From Lacticaseibacillus rhamnosus (GTDB lineage Bacteria > Bacillota > Bacilli > Lactobacillales > Lactobacillaceae): 64,000 nucleotides of DNA. A model generated the notes under the pieces. It did not search any database and was not told where the DNA came from. It worked only from the letters and a program-made list of their open reading frames with translations. The DNA lies in NCBI RefSeq assembly GCF_900636965.1, contig NZ_LR134331.1, forward strand, positions 2,108,001-2,172,000. The letters run 5' to 3'. Position 1 is the first letter of the stretch. Each line of letters starts with the position of its first letter. The translations under genes were made by a program, and so were the position numbers. Below, piece by piece: positions 44,587 to 53,659 of this stretch.

Positions 44587-46251
44587 TTAATTCACCTCAA
44601 TGAGAATCGCTTGGTAGGGTTTCAACGTTGGTGCTGCATCCGGATAATTGTTCAGCCAGATTTGGCCATCCGGTAAGTCGATAGTCGCCGGTGTAGCACT
44701 GAGATTGACATAGATCCGCAAATGTTTCCCGCGGGCGTACGCGATGACGTGTTCGTCTGCCACCGTAAGCGGCGCAAAATCACCGTCAATCAGATCCGAC
44801 CGCAACGGCGAATCATTACGCAACTGGCACAGCTTTTGGTAAAAGTGCCAGACCGAGTCGGGATCGGCCTGTTCATCCTGCCAGTTGACGCCGGGTGCTT
44901 GTTGGGCCACCGGTAGCCACGGCTGGTGATCGCTGAACCCGCCGTTTGCCTCGTCGTTCCAGGGATACGGTGTGCGGGCATTATCACGCGAGCGGCGATT
45001 GACACATGCCAAGGCGTCCGCTTCCGAATAACCTTCCGCTAACGCCCGCCGATAATTATCATGCGCCGACAAATCGTTAAATTGATCAATGCTGCTGCGA
45101 ACCGCATTTACCATTCCCAACTCCTGACCTTGATAGATAAACGGGCACCCGCGCAAGCAGAAATACAATAATGCCAATGCTTTGGCGCCGGTGGCATTGC
45201 GGTACGCCGGTTCGCGAATGTACTTACTCAAACTCCGCGGCTGATCGTGATTTTCAAGAAAATTAGCCCCCCAGCCGACGCGTTGAATGGCCAGCTGACT
45301 TTTTGCAATCGCATCGCCCAGCATTTTCGGCGTCCACTGCGTCTGCTTGAACCACTCCGAACCGGAAGCTACATCAATATCGGCATAATGGAAATCAAAG
45401 ATCATGGAAAAGTAGCCGTTTGGACCGATGAAGTCGCCTAGTTCATCATAGGCAACCCCGGAAGCCTCACCGATTGTTACGGCATTGGCAGGTTTAAAGG
45501 TAGCAGCGTTCAGTTCTTTAAGGAAGCGCGCCAGGCCGGGCCGATTCTCTGCCTTCCGCTTCACTTTTCCTAGACCATCGTTGCCATCTGGCGTAATCGC
45601 TGCAAAATCCTGATCCTTTTTGATGAAAGTGATCGCATCAACCCGGAAGCCCGCCAAGCCTTTTGCCAACCACCAGTTAATCATCTGGTAAATCGCCTGC
45701 CGCAGCTTGGGATTCTCCCAGTTCAAATCCGGCTGCTGCGGGGAAAAGACGTGCAGGTAATACATGTCGGCTTCACCGGGAACCGCCGTCCACGCCGAGC
45801 CAGCACCGAAATTAGAGCGCCAGTTATTCGGCGGCTGTCCGTCATGACCTTTGCGGAAAATATAATACTGGCGATAGGGTGAAGTCGGATCTTTCAACGC
45901 GGCTTGAAACCACGGATGCTGATCCGAAGTGTGGTTCACCACCAGATCCATCACCACTTTAATCCCTAGTTCTTTAGCAGCGGCCATCAACGCGTCAAAA
46001 TCAGCCATGGTGCCAAAGCGCGGGTCAATTGCCTGATAGTCGGAGATGTCATAGCCATTATCCACCATCGGGCTTCGATAAACCGGTGACAACCAAATCG
46101 CCGTCACTCCTAAGGCCTTGAGCTTCGGCAACTCACTGGTAATCCCTGGCAAGTCGCCAATGCCGTCATTGTTGCTATCTTTAAAGGATGCCGGATAAAT
46201 TTGATAGAAAATTTCTTGTTGCCACCATGTGCGGCTGGTTTCGTTAAGCAT
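44587..46251 (-). CDS. Alpha-glucosidase, GH13 (oligo-1,6-glucosidase type)
   Basis: Cytosolic retaining alpha-glucosidase. The 554-residue product shows GH13 regions in order: DLVVNHTS (I), GFRVDAITF (II, nucleophile Asp), IGEASG (III, acid/base Glu), ENHDQPR (IV, stabilising Asp), and the calcium-type DSNNDGIGDL loop near residue 25. The pattern fits subfamily 31 (oligo-1,6-glucosidase, dextran glucosidase, sucrose isomerase relatives). No signal peptide is seen. It sits between scrR and scrA with an operator-like palindrome upstream, so it probably handles alpha-glucosides that enter through the same PTS, such as sucrose isomers. The substrate is inferred, not seen. Confidence 0.93.
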   Translation of the reverse strand: MLNETSRTWWQQEIFYQIYPASFKDSNNDGIGDLPGITSELPKLKALGVTAIWLSPVYRSPMVDNGYDISDYQAIDPRFGTMADFDALMAAAKELGIKVVMDLVVNHTSDQHPWFQAALKDPTSPYRQYYIFRKGHDGQPPNNWRSNFGAGSAWTAVPGEADMYYLHVFSPQQPDLNWENPKLRQAIYQMINWWLAKGLAGFRVDAITFIKKDQDFAAITPDGNDGLGKVKRKAENRPGLARFLKELNAATFKPANAVTIGEASGVAYDELGDFIGPNGYFSMIFDFHYADIDVASGSEWFKQTQWTPKMLGDAIAKSQLAIQRVGWGANFLENHDQPRSLSKYIREPAYRNATGAKALALLYFCLRGCPFIYQGQELGMVNAVRSSIDQFNDLSAHDNYRRALAEGYSEADALACVNRRSRDNARTPYPWNDEANGGFSDHQPWLPVAQQAPGVNWQDEQADPDSVWHFYQKLCQLRNDSPLRSDLIDGDFAPLTVADEHVIAYARGKHLRIYVNLSATPATIDLPDGQIWLNNYPDAAPTLKPYQAILIEVN

Positions 46252-46274
46252 GCGTAACTCCCTTTTCTGAAATG

Positions 46275-46288
46275 TGGTATCGATTCCA
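46275..46288 (-). promoter_or_regulatory. Candidate ScrR operator before the GH13 gene
   Basis: TGGTATCGATTCCA, an imperfect palindrome centred on ATCGAT, nearly identical to the site at 47331. It lies 23 bases upstream of the GH13 start. Confidence 0.6.
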
Positions 46289-46307
46289 TATTTGCCAAAA
46301 ATAAAAC

Positions 46308-47309
46308 TCAGGCGCTTTGCCTGATTTTTAACGTCAAGGTTAACGGTTCTAAGGTCGCAGCCGGTTCACCGCGGCCAAGTCCGGCTAATAGTAAGTCCGT
46401 TGCCACCTGCGCCATTTCGGCAACAGGCTGATGGACGGTCGTCAGCGGCACGCGGGCAAACGGTGCAAATGGCTGGTCGTCATAACCCATCACCGCCATG
46501 TCATCTGGAACGGCAATGTTAGCGGCGACTAAACTGTCCACGACGCCAACTGCCACTTCATCTGAGTTCGTAAAAATAGCATCCGGACGCTTTGCCGGAG
46601 CCAGCGCGGCGATTTGGCGTCCGAGCGTTTGGCCTTCTGTTGCAGAATGCACCTGCTCAAACAGCCAGGCAGGTTCGACTGGCAACCCGCGCGCTTGCAT
46701 AAAATCAAAGAAAGCTTGGGTTCGACTTTGACCGTGGCGGGCACTTTTGATCGCGCCACCGGTCATATAAGCAAAATGCCGATGACCTTGCGCAAATAGG
46801 TAATCCAATGCATCGCGGGTTGCCTGATAGTGCGGTAACACCAAGGACTTAGCATTGGGAATCTGCACATCCGCATTGACCACGACCACTCGCCCAGGAA
46901 AGGCTTTAGCCACTGCCGCCACCCGCGCCGGTGCTTCAACTGACGCTAAGATGACACCATCGAGTTCGCGACTTTTCAGCTGGTTCAAAAACCGCCCCTC
47001 GGCATCCGGATCATCGTAAGTTTGCGAAATCATGACTTGGTAACCGTGGGCGTGCAGTGTTCGCTCAATGGCATCAAACAAACCGGCAAAAAACGGGTTC
47101 GTGACTCGCGAGACCAAAACGCCAATATTTCCGGTTGCCTGGGCGCGCAAGGAGGTAGCGGCTGCGCTAGGCGTATAACCCAGCGTCTTGATCGCAGCTT
47201 CGATCCGCGCCTTCTTATCAGCGGAAATATACGGATGATGATTCAAGTACCGCGATACCGTCGTCACACCCACGCCGGCTGCCGCAGCAATTTCGCTAAT
47301 CGTTGCCAT
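46308..47309 (-). CDS. scrR: LacI-family sucrose regulator ScrR
   Basis: The 333-residue protein has a LacI helix-turn-helix at residues 2-24 (TISEIAAAAGVGVTTVSRYLN), the hinge helix (SAAATSLRAQATGNIGVLVS), and a periplasmic-binding-like sugar domain with NPFFAGLFDAIE and VMGYDDQPFAPFARVPLTTV. It is the first gene of the scrR-GH13-scrA operon, with a strong promoter, so it is probably autoregulated through the palindrome just upstream. In relatives ScrR releases DNA when a phosphorylated sugar or fructose builds up. Which ligand applies here is not visible. Confidence 0.92.
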   Translation of the reverse strand: MATISEIAAAAGVGVTTVSRYLNHHPYISADKKARIEAAIKTLGYTPSAAATSLRAQATGNIGVLVSRVTNPFFAGLFDAIERTLHAHGYQVMISQTYDDPDAEGRFLNQLKSRELDGVILASVEAPARVAAVAKAFPGRVVVVNADVQIPNAKSLVLPHYQATRDALDYLFAQGHRHFAYMTGGAIKSARHGQSRTQAFFDFMQARGLPVEPAWLFEQVHSATEGQTLGRQIAALAPAKRPDAIFTNSDEVAVGVVDSLVAANIAVPDDMAVMGYDDQPFAPFARVPLTTVHQPVAEMAQVATDLLLAGLGRGEPAATLEPLTLTLKIRQSA

Positions 47310-47330
47310 GAATGGCGCACCTCCTGTTTA

Positions 47331-47344
47331 TGGAATCGATTTCA
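47331..47344 (-). promoter_or_regulatory. Candidate ScrR operator upstream of scrR
   Basis: TGGAATCGATTTCA, a near-perfect palindrome, lies directly downstream of the -10 box and 22 bases upstream of the scrR start. It matches the site at 46275 in 12 of 14 positions. Confidence 0.7.
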
Positions 47345-47351
47345 TACTGTG

Positions 47352-47379
47352 AGTATACAGCGCTTTCAAAAATTGTCAA
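47352..47379 (-). promoter_or_regulatory. scrR promoter with an overlapping cre-like site
   Basis: On the minus strand TTGACA (47374-47379) and TATACT (47352-47357) are 16 bases apart. The spacer contains TGAAAGCGCTGTAT (47355-47368), an 11/14 match to cre, which would place CcpA on the promoter itself. Confidence 0.7.
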
Positions 47380-47452
47380 GGCACAGTTGAAAAAATTCGA
47401 TTACTTCTGCAAATGAAATGCCTCGGTGCACAGATGACTGCAGTTGATTGGC

Positions 47453-47505
47453 AAAAAAGCATCAGCCAATGTCTGCACGAATGACATTTGGCTGATGCTT
47501 TTTTA
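47453..47505. terminator. Terminator after scrB, bidirectional
   Basis: AAAAAAGCATCAGCCAA(a)TGTC pairs with GACATTTGGCTGATGCTTTTTT around a short loop. It lies between the scrB stop and the scrR promoter, insulating the two. Confidence 0.9.
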
Positions 47506-47600
47506 TTTATTGGCGCAAATAAGTTGTTTAAATGGTGGCGACATGGTTGATATCAGATGTGCTTTCTACTAACATCGCTTCATTCAGTTTCAAAAGCCGC

Positions 47601-49079
47601 CTATAGCCCGCCATTACCCTTCCGCAGATTCCACGCCTGCACGTTGCTAACCGCAGCAGGTGGATTCACACGTGCGGCAGTGGGGCATGTGTCTCCAAAG
47701 AAGCGCCCGGAAACCACCCGATAACCACCGTCAATGAATAACTCGAAAACGGAGACGTCCACAAATAACCGAATCGTGACCGTTTTGCCTGCTGGGAAAC
47801 CAAATTGACGCAAGCTGCCGCCATTATTACGGTTCTCGCGCTGAACCATCCCTTGTCCACTATCTGAGTCAAGATTGATCAACAGTTGATCGTGATCGCC
47901 ATCCGGAACATGGACGGTGGCTTTTTGGCCGGCAGCTAACGTCATGCTCAGTTCGAACGCACCGCTCAACGCTTTGACTGACCATTGATCCGTATTGTGG
48001 CTGACAACTGGTAAGGCCTCAGCAGCAGTTTCCCGAAGCTGTTCTATGTTGGGATGCGGCTTTAGGCAAACATGACCATCGCGTAAATCCAGCTGGCGCA
48101 CGTAACTCAAGACGCCTTCCCACCCGTCTGCATCCGTTGGGTAATTCGTGTCGGGTAAGCCTAGCCAGGAAATTGCTAAAGTGCCATCTTTTTCGGTATT
48201 GGCAAGCCGGGTTGCGTAAAAGTCAAACCCTTTATCGATATTTTGCAGGCGCTGATGGGTCAGTGTGCCAGTCTCCGGATCAAAGCTGTCGGCCACAAGT
48301 GCAATATTAGGATAAACATTTTCGTATTCGAAAAAGTCTTGATCCAAGCCTTGTGGGCAGTACACTAAGACGACTTTGCCATTAATAAAGGCAATGTTTG
48401 GACATTCCACCATGTAACCGCAAAACTCGTCCGGGATACTTAACGGGGCCACAAAGCGCCAGGTCTTATCCGGCTGCTTTTCATATAGTAGGATGGCGCC
48501 GGTGTGATCGGCCCGCTGACCACCGATTAAGACATAGGTTTTATCTTGATAATTAAATAGAAATGGATCCCGGAACTCTTGGGTGTAGCCAGCAGGCGGA
48601 TTAGCAATCAATGGCTTCGGATCTTTATATAAACGACTATCTGCGCCCAGAACCGCCCCTAATTGCGTGGACTGTCGATGCCACTGCTCATCCCGCACAT
48701 TACCGGTGTACATGATTCGCAACGTACCATGCGTCACTAATGCCGAACCGGTGTAAGCACCTTGCGCATCAAGTTCGTTATCCGGCAATAAATCACCCGG
48801 GACCCGCCGCCAGTTAAATAAGTCTTTGGATACGACATGCGCCCACGACTTTAAACCATGAACCGGACCAAATGGAAACTGCTGGTAATATAGGTGCCAC
48901 TTGCCATTAAAGAAATTCAGACTGCAGGGATCATTGATCAAGCCCGTGTCCGGTTGAATATGCGTCTTAGTTCGCCACTGACTTGCAGCAACCTCAGCTT
49001 TCAAGCTCGCCACATACTCTGGTGTCCACGTCGAATAAGGCTGATACCGCTTAGCCATATTCTCAATTGAGTCCGTCAT
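47601..49079 (-). CDS. scrB: Sucrose-6-phosphate hydrolase, GH32
   Basis: Cleaves PTS-derived sucrose-6-phosphate into glucose-6-phosphate and fructose. The 492-residue protein has the five-bladed propeller with the catalytic triad motifs: nucleophile Asp in GLINDPCSL, the transition-state Asp in FRDPFLF, and the acid/base Glu in VECPNI. A C-terminal beta-sandwich (about 360-490, VFELFIDGG) follows. The first motif departs slightly from the common NDPNG. AAGGTGG precedes the ATG. It has its own promoter and terminator, separate from scrR-GH13-scrA. No ScrR-like palindrome was found in front of it. Confidence 0.94.
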   Translation of the reverse strand: MTDSIENMAKRYQPYSTWTPEYVASLKAEVAASQWRTKTHIQPDTGLINDPCSLNFFNGKWHLYYQQFPFGPVHGLKSWAHVVSKDLFNWRRVPGDLLPDNELDAQGAYTGSALVTHGTLRIMYTGNVRDEQWHRQSTQLGAVLGADSRLYKDPKPLIANPPAGYTQEFRDPFLFNYQDKTYVLIGGQRADHTGAILLYEKQPDKTWRFVAPLSIPDEFCGYMVECPNIAFINGKVVLVYCPQGLDQDFFEYENVYPNIALVADSFDPETGTLTHQRLQNIDKGFDFYATRLANTEKDGTLAISWLGLPDTNYPTDADGWEGVLSYVRQLDLRDGHVCLKPHPNIEQLRETAAEALPVVSHNTDQWSVKALSGAFELSMTLAAGQKATVHVPDGDHDQLLINLDSDSGQGMVQRENRNNGGSLRQFGFPAGKTVTIRLFVDVSVFELFIDGGYRVVSGRFFGDTCPTAARVNPPAAVSNVQAWNLRKGNGGL

Positions 49080-49113
49080 GTACTTACCACCTTGTGTTTG
49101 AAATAATACCCTT

Positions 49114-49141
49114 ATCTTATCTGAGTTCGCGGCATTGTCAA
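49114..49141 (-). promoter_or_regulatory. Promoter of scrB
   Basis: On the minus strand TTGACA (49136-49141) and TAAGAT (49114-49119) are 16 bases apart, about 40 bases upstream of the scrB start. Confidence 0.6.
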
Positions 49142-49391
49142 TGGAAGCGCAAACAATCCGATGATCCGGGCTGCTTAATCATTGATTACGCACGAACGAC
49201 CCATTATGCCACGGGTACGATTAAAAATCACCATGAACCGCACCGCTTTTTAAATTCGCCCAGTTTAAAAGTGAGCTGTCCAACTTTATTCAGCTTAAAA
49301 TCCAACACAAAACCCGCGGCCATCAGCTGCGGGTCTCAGTTTTACCAATCGGAGGGTACCAATTGGCAATCATTATTTTGGAGGAGTAGAA
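49142..49391. other. Intergenic region with a GC-rich hairpin at 49304-49334
   Basis: The minus strand reads ACCCGCAGC TGATG GCCGCGGGT followed by TTTGTGTT, a possible weak terminator for the NmrA-type gene, about 215 bases past its stop. No other gene or site is supported. Confidence 0.4.
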
Positions 49392-49502
49392 ATGAAAAAG
49401 TTGGGTTGGGGTTTAGGAATGAGTGGGTGGCTCATTTCTATGTTGTTAATACTACCGACGAACTTTGAACATTCTGTGACGGCAAATCGCTCTTTGTGTT
49501 AA
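49392..49502 (+). CDS. Possible 36-residue secreted or membrane peptide
   Basis: ATG at 49392 has a very strong GGAGGAGTAGAA site. The peptide has an N-terminal Lys-Lys, a hydrophobic core (about 6-24: WGLGMSGWLISMLLILP) and a short polar tail ending in Cys, like a signal peptide with little mature part. It could be a small secreted peptide, a membrane peptide, or the remains of a truncated secreted protein. No partner gene was seen, and its neighbours are convergent or divergent. Confidence 0.4.
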   Translation: MKKLGWGLGMSGWLISMLLILPTNFEHSVTANRSLC

Positions 49503-49548
49503 CAAGGTTTTCCGCCGTGTCTCATGACCTTGCGTTTGGCAGCCAAGA

Positions 49549-50418
49549 TTACTTTTCCGGTAAAAAGTCGCGCCGATAATCGTGGACATATTGCGAAAAC
49601 GTGATTGCCGGTCGCCCAAGCACTTTTGGCAACGTTGTGGTCACTTCTTTGGCATTCCCCATTTGCGTGATCAGATACAGCATGACCATCACATTCACAT
49701 AATTCTTCGGCAAGCCGCGCGCAATCATGGTGTGGCGAAAACGCAGTAGACTTGGCCGACTATACGTTATCTGGACGCCTAACACTGCCGTCATGATTTT
49801 AGCGACCTCGGCATACGTGAGCGCCTGATCGCCGGTGATCGCCAGCTTTTGGCCAATATATTGCGGATCACACAGGACAGTTGCTGCCACGGCACCGATG
49901 TCGCGCGTATCAATGAAACTCGTCCGAGCGCGTCCAGCCGGCACAAATAGATCATGGTGGGCCACAATGTCATGGCGATGCGTGGTATTGAGATTTTGCA
50001 TGAAAAAGCTTGGCCGAATAAATGTGTATGGCAACCCAAGTGCTTCAATGCGTTTTTCAATCTTATGATGCGGGGTCATTGGATTGTGTTCAACGCCCAG
50101 TAACGAGACGAAAACCACCTGCTTAATCCCATGGCGCACCAAGGCATCAAGAAATGGATACATGTCCGTTTTGGGTTTTGCTAATTGCGGCGGGCGCACG
50201 AAGAAGACCTTGTCAATGGCCGCCAATGCCGGGTCAAAAGTTGCGGCGTCAAGAAAATCAAATTTGCGTAATTGAACCGGCAAGTCCCGTAAAGTTGCAC
50301 GCGCATGAGCCGGCGAATGTACAGCAGCAAAAAGTTGCACGTCTGCACGTTTGGTTAAAGCTTGAATCAGCGGCAGTCCAATATTGCCGGTCGCTCCGAT
50401 CACTAATATATTCGTCAA
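49549..50418 (-). CDS. NmrA-like NAD(P)-binding protein
   Basis: The 289-residue atypical short-chain dehydrogenase starts with the Rossmann motif ILVIGATGNIGLPLIQAL. It has features of the NmrA/HSCARG family: VFFVRPPQLAK, VVFVSLLGVEHNP and TFIRPSFFMQNL. These proteins bind NAD(P)H as redox sensors or quinone/azo reductases; the classical Tyr-x3-Lys catalytic pair is not evident. The start is set to the TTG at 50418, with GGAGGAG upstream; the frame extends to 50448 without a site. It lies downstream of cfa on the same strand behind a possible terminator. Confidence 0.85.
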   Translation of the reverse strand: MTNILVIGATGNIGLPLIQALTKRADVQLFAAVHSPAHARATLRDLPVQLRKFDFLDAATFDPALAAIDKVFFVRPPQLAKPKTDMYPFLDALVRHGIKQVVFVSLLGVEHNPMTPHHKIEKRIEALGLPYTFIRPSFFMQNLNTTHRHDIVAHHDLFVPAGRARTSFIDTRDIGAVAATVLCDPQYIGQKLAITGDQALTYAEVAKIMTAVLGVQITYSRPSLLRFRHTMIARGLPKNYVNVMVMLYLITQMGNAKEVTTTLPKVLGRPAITFSQYVHDYRRDFLPEK

Positions 50419-50435
50419 GTTGAATACTCCTCCAT

Positions 50436-50466
50436 AAAAGAAAAGCACCCCTGAAGGTACCTTTTC
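50436..50466 (-). terminator. Possible terminator of cfa
   Basis: On the minus strand AAAAGGTACC pairs imperfectly with GGGGTGCTTTT and is followed by CTTTTATGG. The stem is short and has mismatches, so it may be partial, letting some transcription reach the NmrA-type gene. Confidence 0.45.
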
Positions 50467-50506
50467 AAAGCTGTCGTGTCATAAACCGTTAACTAAATTT
50501 CCGGCA

Positions 50507-51688
50507 CTATTCGTACATATAATCACGGGTAGCTGGCAAGTCCTTACCAGACGGACCCTTACTAATCAGATACTGCATGACATCAATGTTACCGGCCTCA
50601 AAACTCGCAGCGGCGGCTTGCAGGTAAACATCCCACATGCGCGTAAATTCATAACCGAACTTTTGCTGAATCGGATTACGGTGATTATTGAAATTCGTAT
50701 CCCAAATTTCAAGCGTCCGCTGATAATGGCGGCGTAATGGCTCCAAGTCGTCCAACTGCATACCGGCATCAATAATATGGGTCAGATTTTCCGCCATCCC
50801 AGGCACATAGCCATCCGGGAAAATGTACTTATTAATCCAGGCATTCACGGCCCCGCCTTGCTGCCGTGTAATCCCATGAATCAACGCCACACCATCATCT
50901 TTTAGCAGCTTGGCAACATCTTTAAAGTACTCTTCTAGATTTTCCTTACCGACATGTTCAAACATACCGACAGAGGTAATGTAGTCAAACGGTTCGCGAT
51001 CTAATTCGCGGTAATCCATATATAGAATTTCCGCCACGTCATTCAGGTGTTCCGCTTCAATCCGGTCAGAAACCAGCTTAAACTGTTCCTTACTTAAGGT
51101 GATACCAACCACATGCAAATGGTAGGTCTTGGCCGCCCGTAACATAAGCGTCCCCCACCCACAGCCGATATCCAATAACGTCCGACCCGGCTGCGGATTC
51201 AGTTTGCGTAAAATGTGATCGATTTTATTTAATTGTGCCGTTTCCAGATCGTCATCCCAGTTCTCAAAATAAGCACAGGAATACGTCAGCGTTGGATCCA
51301 GCCATAGCTTGTAAAAGTCATTACCCAAGTCATAGTGTGAATGAATATCCTGCTTGGACTTGCGCTCGGTGTGGCTTTGCTTAGGCAACACGCGCATGAG
51401 TTTGTTGTTACGCATAAAACTGTCCGCGTTGGCATAGGCCGCCGCAATTAATTGCTGCAACGGCCGCTTACCACCAAGAACCTCAATGTCACCACGCATG
51501 TAGGCCTCACCTAATGCAAGCGAAGCATTCTTTAGCAGCAAACGCACTGGGATCGCTTTTTTCATTTTAATCGTGATCGTCGGCTCGCCTGTTCCATATG
51601 TTTCTTCCGTGTGGTCCCAATACTCAACACGGACCGGAATATTGAAAGAGTGACTGAACATGGTATGATAAAACTTTTTTTCGAGCAT
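50507..51688 (-). CDS. cfa: Cyclopropane-fatty-acyl-phospholipid synthase
   Basis: Adds a methylene bridge from S-adenosylmethionine to unsaturated acyl chains in membrane lipids, as in acid-stressed lactobacilli. The 393-residue protein has the N-terminal lipid-binding part ([11 protein letters not shown]), the conserved [19 protein letters not shown] segment, the SAM motif LLDIGCGWG, and SVGMFEHVG with the active-site Glu and surrounding region. GGAGGT precedes the ATG, and TATAAT lies at 51721-51726 on the minus strand. It lies directly downstream of the fatty acid operon, separated by a terminator, so it is metabolically related but separately controlled. Confidence 0.95.
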   Translation of the reverse strand: MLEKKFYHTMFSHSFNIPVRVEYWDHTEETYGTGEPTITIKMKKAIPVRLLLKNASLALGEAYMRGDIEVLGGKRPLQQLIAAAYANADSFMRNNKLMRVLPKQSHTERKSKQDIHSHYDLGNDFYKLWLDPTLTYSCAYFENWDDDLETAQLNKIDHILRKLNPQPGRTLLDIGCGWGTLMLRAAKTYHLHVVGITLSKEQFKLVSDRIEAEHLNDVAEILYMDYRELDREPFDYITSVGMFEHVGKENLEEYFKDVAKLLKDDGVALIHGITRQQGGAVNAWINKYIFPDGYVPGMAENLTHIIDAGMQLDDLEPLRRHYQRTLEIWDTNFNNHRNPIQQKFGYEFTRMWDVYLQAAAASFEAGNIDVMQYLISKGPSGKDLPATRDYMYE

Positions 51689-51743
51689 GATGACCTCCGT
51701 TTTGAAAAGTTACAACCGTAATTATAAAGCTTTTTGACCAAAG

Positions 51744-51774
51744 AAAAAACACCGCCAATGAAATGGACGGTGTG
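51744..51774 (-). terminator. Terminator of the fatty acid synthesis operon
   Basis: On the minus strand ACACCGtCC pairs with GGcGGTGT over an 8-base loop and is followed by TTTTTTC. It is 13 bases past the accA stop. Confidence 0.85.
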
Positions 51775-51786
51775 TTGCCGCTTTCA

Positions 51787-52560
51787 TTAAAATTTTCGGA
51801 AGCGGGCTTGACGCTGGGTAACCAGTGTCTGCGGATCCAATGCCATAAGGGTCGCCAACTTTGGCTTAACCTCGGCTTTGAGTGCGCTGGGGAAGTCGGT
51901 ACCGGTATCCGTAATTATCCGATCACAGACTTTTTTAGCCAACAAATCCCGCGGGGTCAGTTGCATGACTTCAGCCGCTTCTTTGGCGCGGCTGGAATCT
52001 TTCCACAAAATCGCCGCAAAGCCTTCTGGTGACAAGATGCTGTACATGCTTTTATCTGTCATCCAGACTTCATCACCAAACGCCAGCGCCAGTGCCCCGC
52101 CTGATCCGCCTTCGCCAACCAATATCGCTAAAATCGGCGTTGGCAAATCGGCGCACGTGACGAGCAAGTCTGCAATCGCTGCCCCTTGCCCATTTGCCTC
52201 TGCTTCTTTACCTGGATAGGCACCAGGGGTATTAATCAGCGTGACAATCGGACGATGAAACTTCGCCGCCTGTTTCATAAGCCGCAACGCCTTGCGATAA
52301 CCCCAAGGCTCCGGACTGCCAAAATGGGTCTGCAACCGTTCTGTCAAGTCATTGCCTTTATCGGTCGCAATCACAGTTACCGCTTGGTCATCCAACCAAC
52401 CGATGCCGCCAATGACAGCCGGATCATCATGACTGGACCGATCACCATGTAATTCATGAAAATTGGTGACTAAGCCGTTGATGAGTTCGCGGGTGGTATA
52501 GGGACGTGGGGCGCGCGCCGCTTGAACGGTGGCGTAGGCGGATGTTTCTTTTTTGGGCAT
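51787..52560 (-). CDS. accA: Acetyl-CoA carboxylase carboxyltransferase subunit alpha
   Basis: With AccD it transfers CO2 from carboxybiotin to acetyl-CoA, making malonyl-CoA. The 257-residue product contains INTPGAYPGKEAEANGQ, VGEGGSGGALALAFGDEVWM and YSILSPEGFAAILWKD, the oxyanion-hole and substrate-loop motifs of AccA. It lacks the longer helical N-terminus of E. coli AccA (about 319 residues), as in other lactobacilli. AAGGAGG lies before the ATG. It is the last gene of the operon, separated from accD by 283 bases that hold two repeat elements. Confidence 0.96.
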   Translation of the reverse strand: MPKKETSAYATVQAARAPRPYTTRELINGLVTNFHELHGDRSSHDDPAVIGGIGWLDDQAVTVIATDKGNDLTERLQTHFGSPEPWGYRKALRLMKQAAKFHRPIVTLINTPGAYPGKEAEANGQGAAIADLLVTCADLPTPILAILVGEGGSGGALALAFGDEVWMTDKSMYSILSPEGFAAILWKDSSRAKEAAEVMQLTPRDLLAKKVCDRIITDTGTDFPSALKAEVKPKLATLMALDPQTLVTQRQARFRKF

Positions 52561-52610
52561 GCCAGGGTACCTCCTTGCTTCGTGTTGGTGCTGGTGGGGA
52601 TGTTTTCCGA

Positions 52611-52690
52611 TGCTGAAATGCGTTCACAGTTACAGAAATCTGCGTGTATGGGCCTCTAGCCTAAATGGCCAAAGACCGGCTGGCTCGGGA
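52611..52690 (+). repeat. Left half of the ~120-bp palindromic repeat
   Basis: TCCGATGCTGAAATGCGTTCACAG and following bases match the beginning of the copy at 52727. The pairing right arm is replaced after CAAAGACCGGC, so only half an element remains. It lies between accD and accA. Confidence 0.65.
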
Positions 52691-52726
52691 AAGTCACTTT
52701 TGTTTCGGTTGGGGACATTCTCCGAT

Positions 52727-52852
52727 GCTGAAACGCGTTCACAGGCCCAGAAACCTGCACGTGAGGACCCTGAGCCTAAATGGCCAAAGACCGGCCATTT
52801 AGGGCTCAGGGCCACTTACGCTCCGGTTTCTAAGCGGGCCTGTTCACGCTCT
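52727..52852 (+). repeat. ~120-bp palindromic repeat overlapping the accD stop codon
   Basis: A full hairpin: CCCTGAGCCTAAATGGCC pairs with GGCCATTTAGGGCTCAGGG (bulged), with outer arms AGAAACCTGCACGTGAGG and the complementary CTTACGCTCCGGTTTCT. The last bases (to about 52852) encode the final residues and the TGA of accD on the other strand. The leading 10 bases match the left part of the copy at 52611. Confidence 0.75.
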
Positions 52853-53659
52853 GTGCATTTGTAACAGTTCCCCGATATAATCCGCTTGTTCGCTTCTCTT
52901 CACGATGGCGTCGATGAAGCCGCTTTGGAGGACGGTTTCGGCGCGTTGGAAGTTTTGCGGGAGCTTTTGGTTGATGGTTTGTTCGATGACGCGGCGGCCG
53001 GCGAATCCGATGAGGCTGTGGGGTTCTGCTAGTGTGATATCGCCTTGCATGGCAAAGCTGGCTGTGACGCCGCCCATGGTTGGATCGGTGAGCACGCTGA
53101 TGAACAATAAGCCGGCATTGCTGTGATTCTTCACAGCCGCACTGACCTTAGCCATTTGCATCAGTGAATGAATGCCTTCTTGCATCCGTGCACCCCCGCT
53201 TGCGCAGTATAGAACGACTGGCAGATTTGCTTCGGTTGCTTTTTCAAACAAACGTGTGATCCGTTCACCAGTCACGGTTCCGAGTGAACCCATCATAAAC
53301 TTAGGATCCATAATACCGAGACCGCATACCTGTCCGCCGATTTTCGCCTGACCGGTCCAAACGCTGTCTTTTAAACCAGACGCCTGATGTCCCGCGGCTA
53401 GTTTCTTCTCATAACCCGGAAAATCCAGCGGGTCGGTCGTGGTTAAATCCGCATCCCATTCCGTTGCATCTGTCGCTACCAGTGCTAACCGTTTTTTGGC
53501 CGTGATGCGGAATCCATAATGGCAATGCGGACAAACCTGAGCATCGCCGAGACTTTCACGATAACTGCCTTGCTTGCAGTATGGACATTGAATCCATAAG
53601 TTTTCAGGCAAAGCCGCCTCACGAGCAAGTGCTTCTTGGGTTAGTTGTGGTTGGAACAT
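52844..53659 (-). CDS. accD: Acetyl-CoA carboxylase carboxyltransferase subunit beta
   Basis: Partner of AccA. The 271-residue protein has the N-terminal zinc ribbon C-x2-C...C-x2-C ([16 protein letters not shown]), then the crotonase-fold region with [30 protein letters not shown] and [13 protein letters not shown]. All expected motifs are present. The start overlaps the accC end by 19 bases, implying coupling. The last few codons (HRA and stop) lie in the end of a repeat element, so the natural C-terminus may have been altered by its insertion. Confidence 0.96.
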   Translation of the reverse strand: MFQPQLTQEALAREAALPENLWIQCPYCKQGSYRESLGDAQVCPHCHYGFRITAKKRLALVATDATEWDADLTTTDPLDFPGYEKKLAAGHQASGLKDSVWTGQAKIGGQVCGLGIMDPKFMMGSLGTVTGERITRLFEKATEANLPVVLYCASGGARMQEGIHSLMQMAKVSAAVKNHSNAGLLFISVLTDPTMGGVTASFAMQGDITLAEPHSLIGFAGRRVIEQTINQKLPQNFQRAETVLQSGFIDAIVKRSEQADYIGELLQMHRA

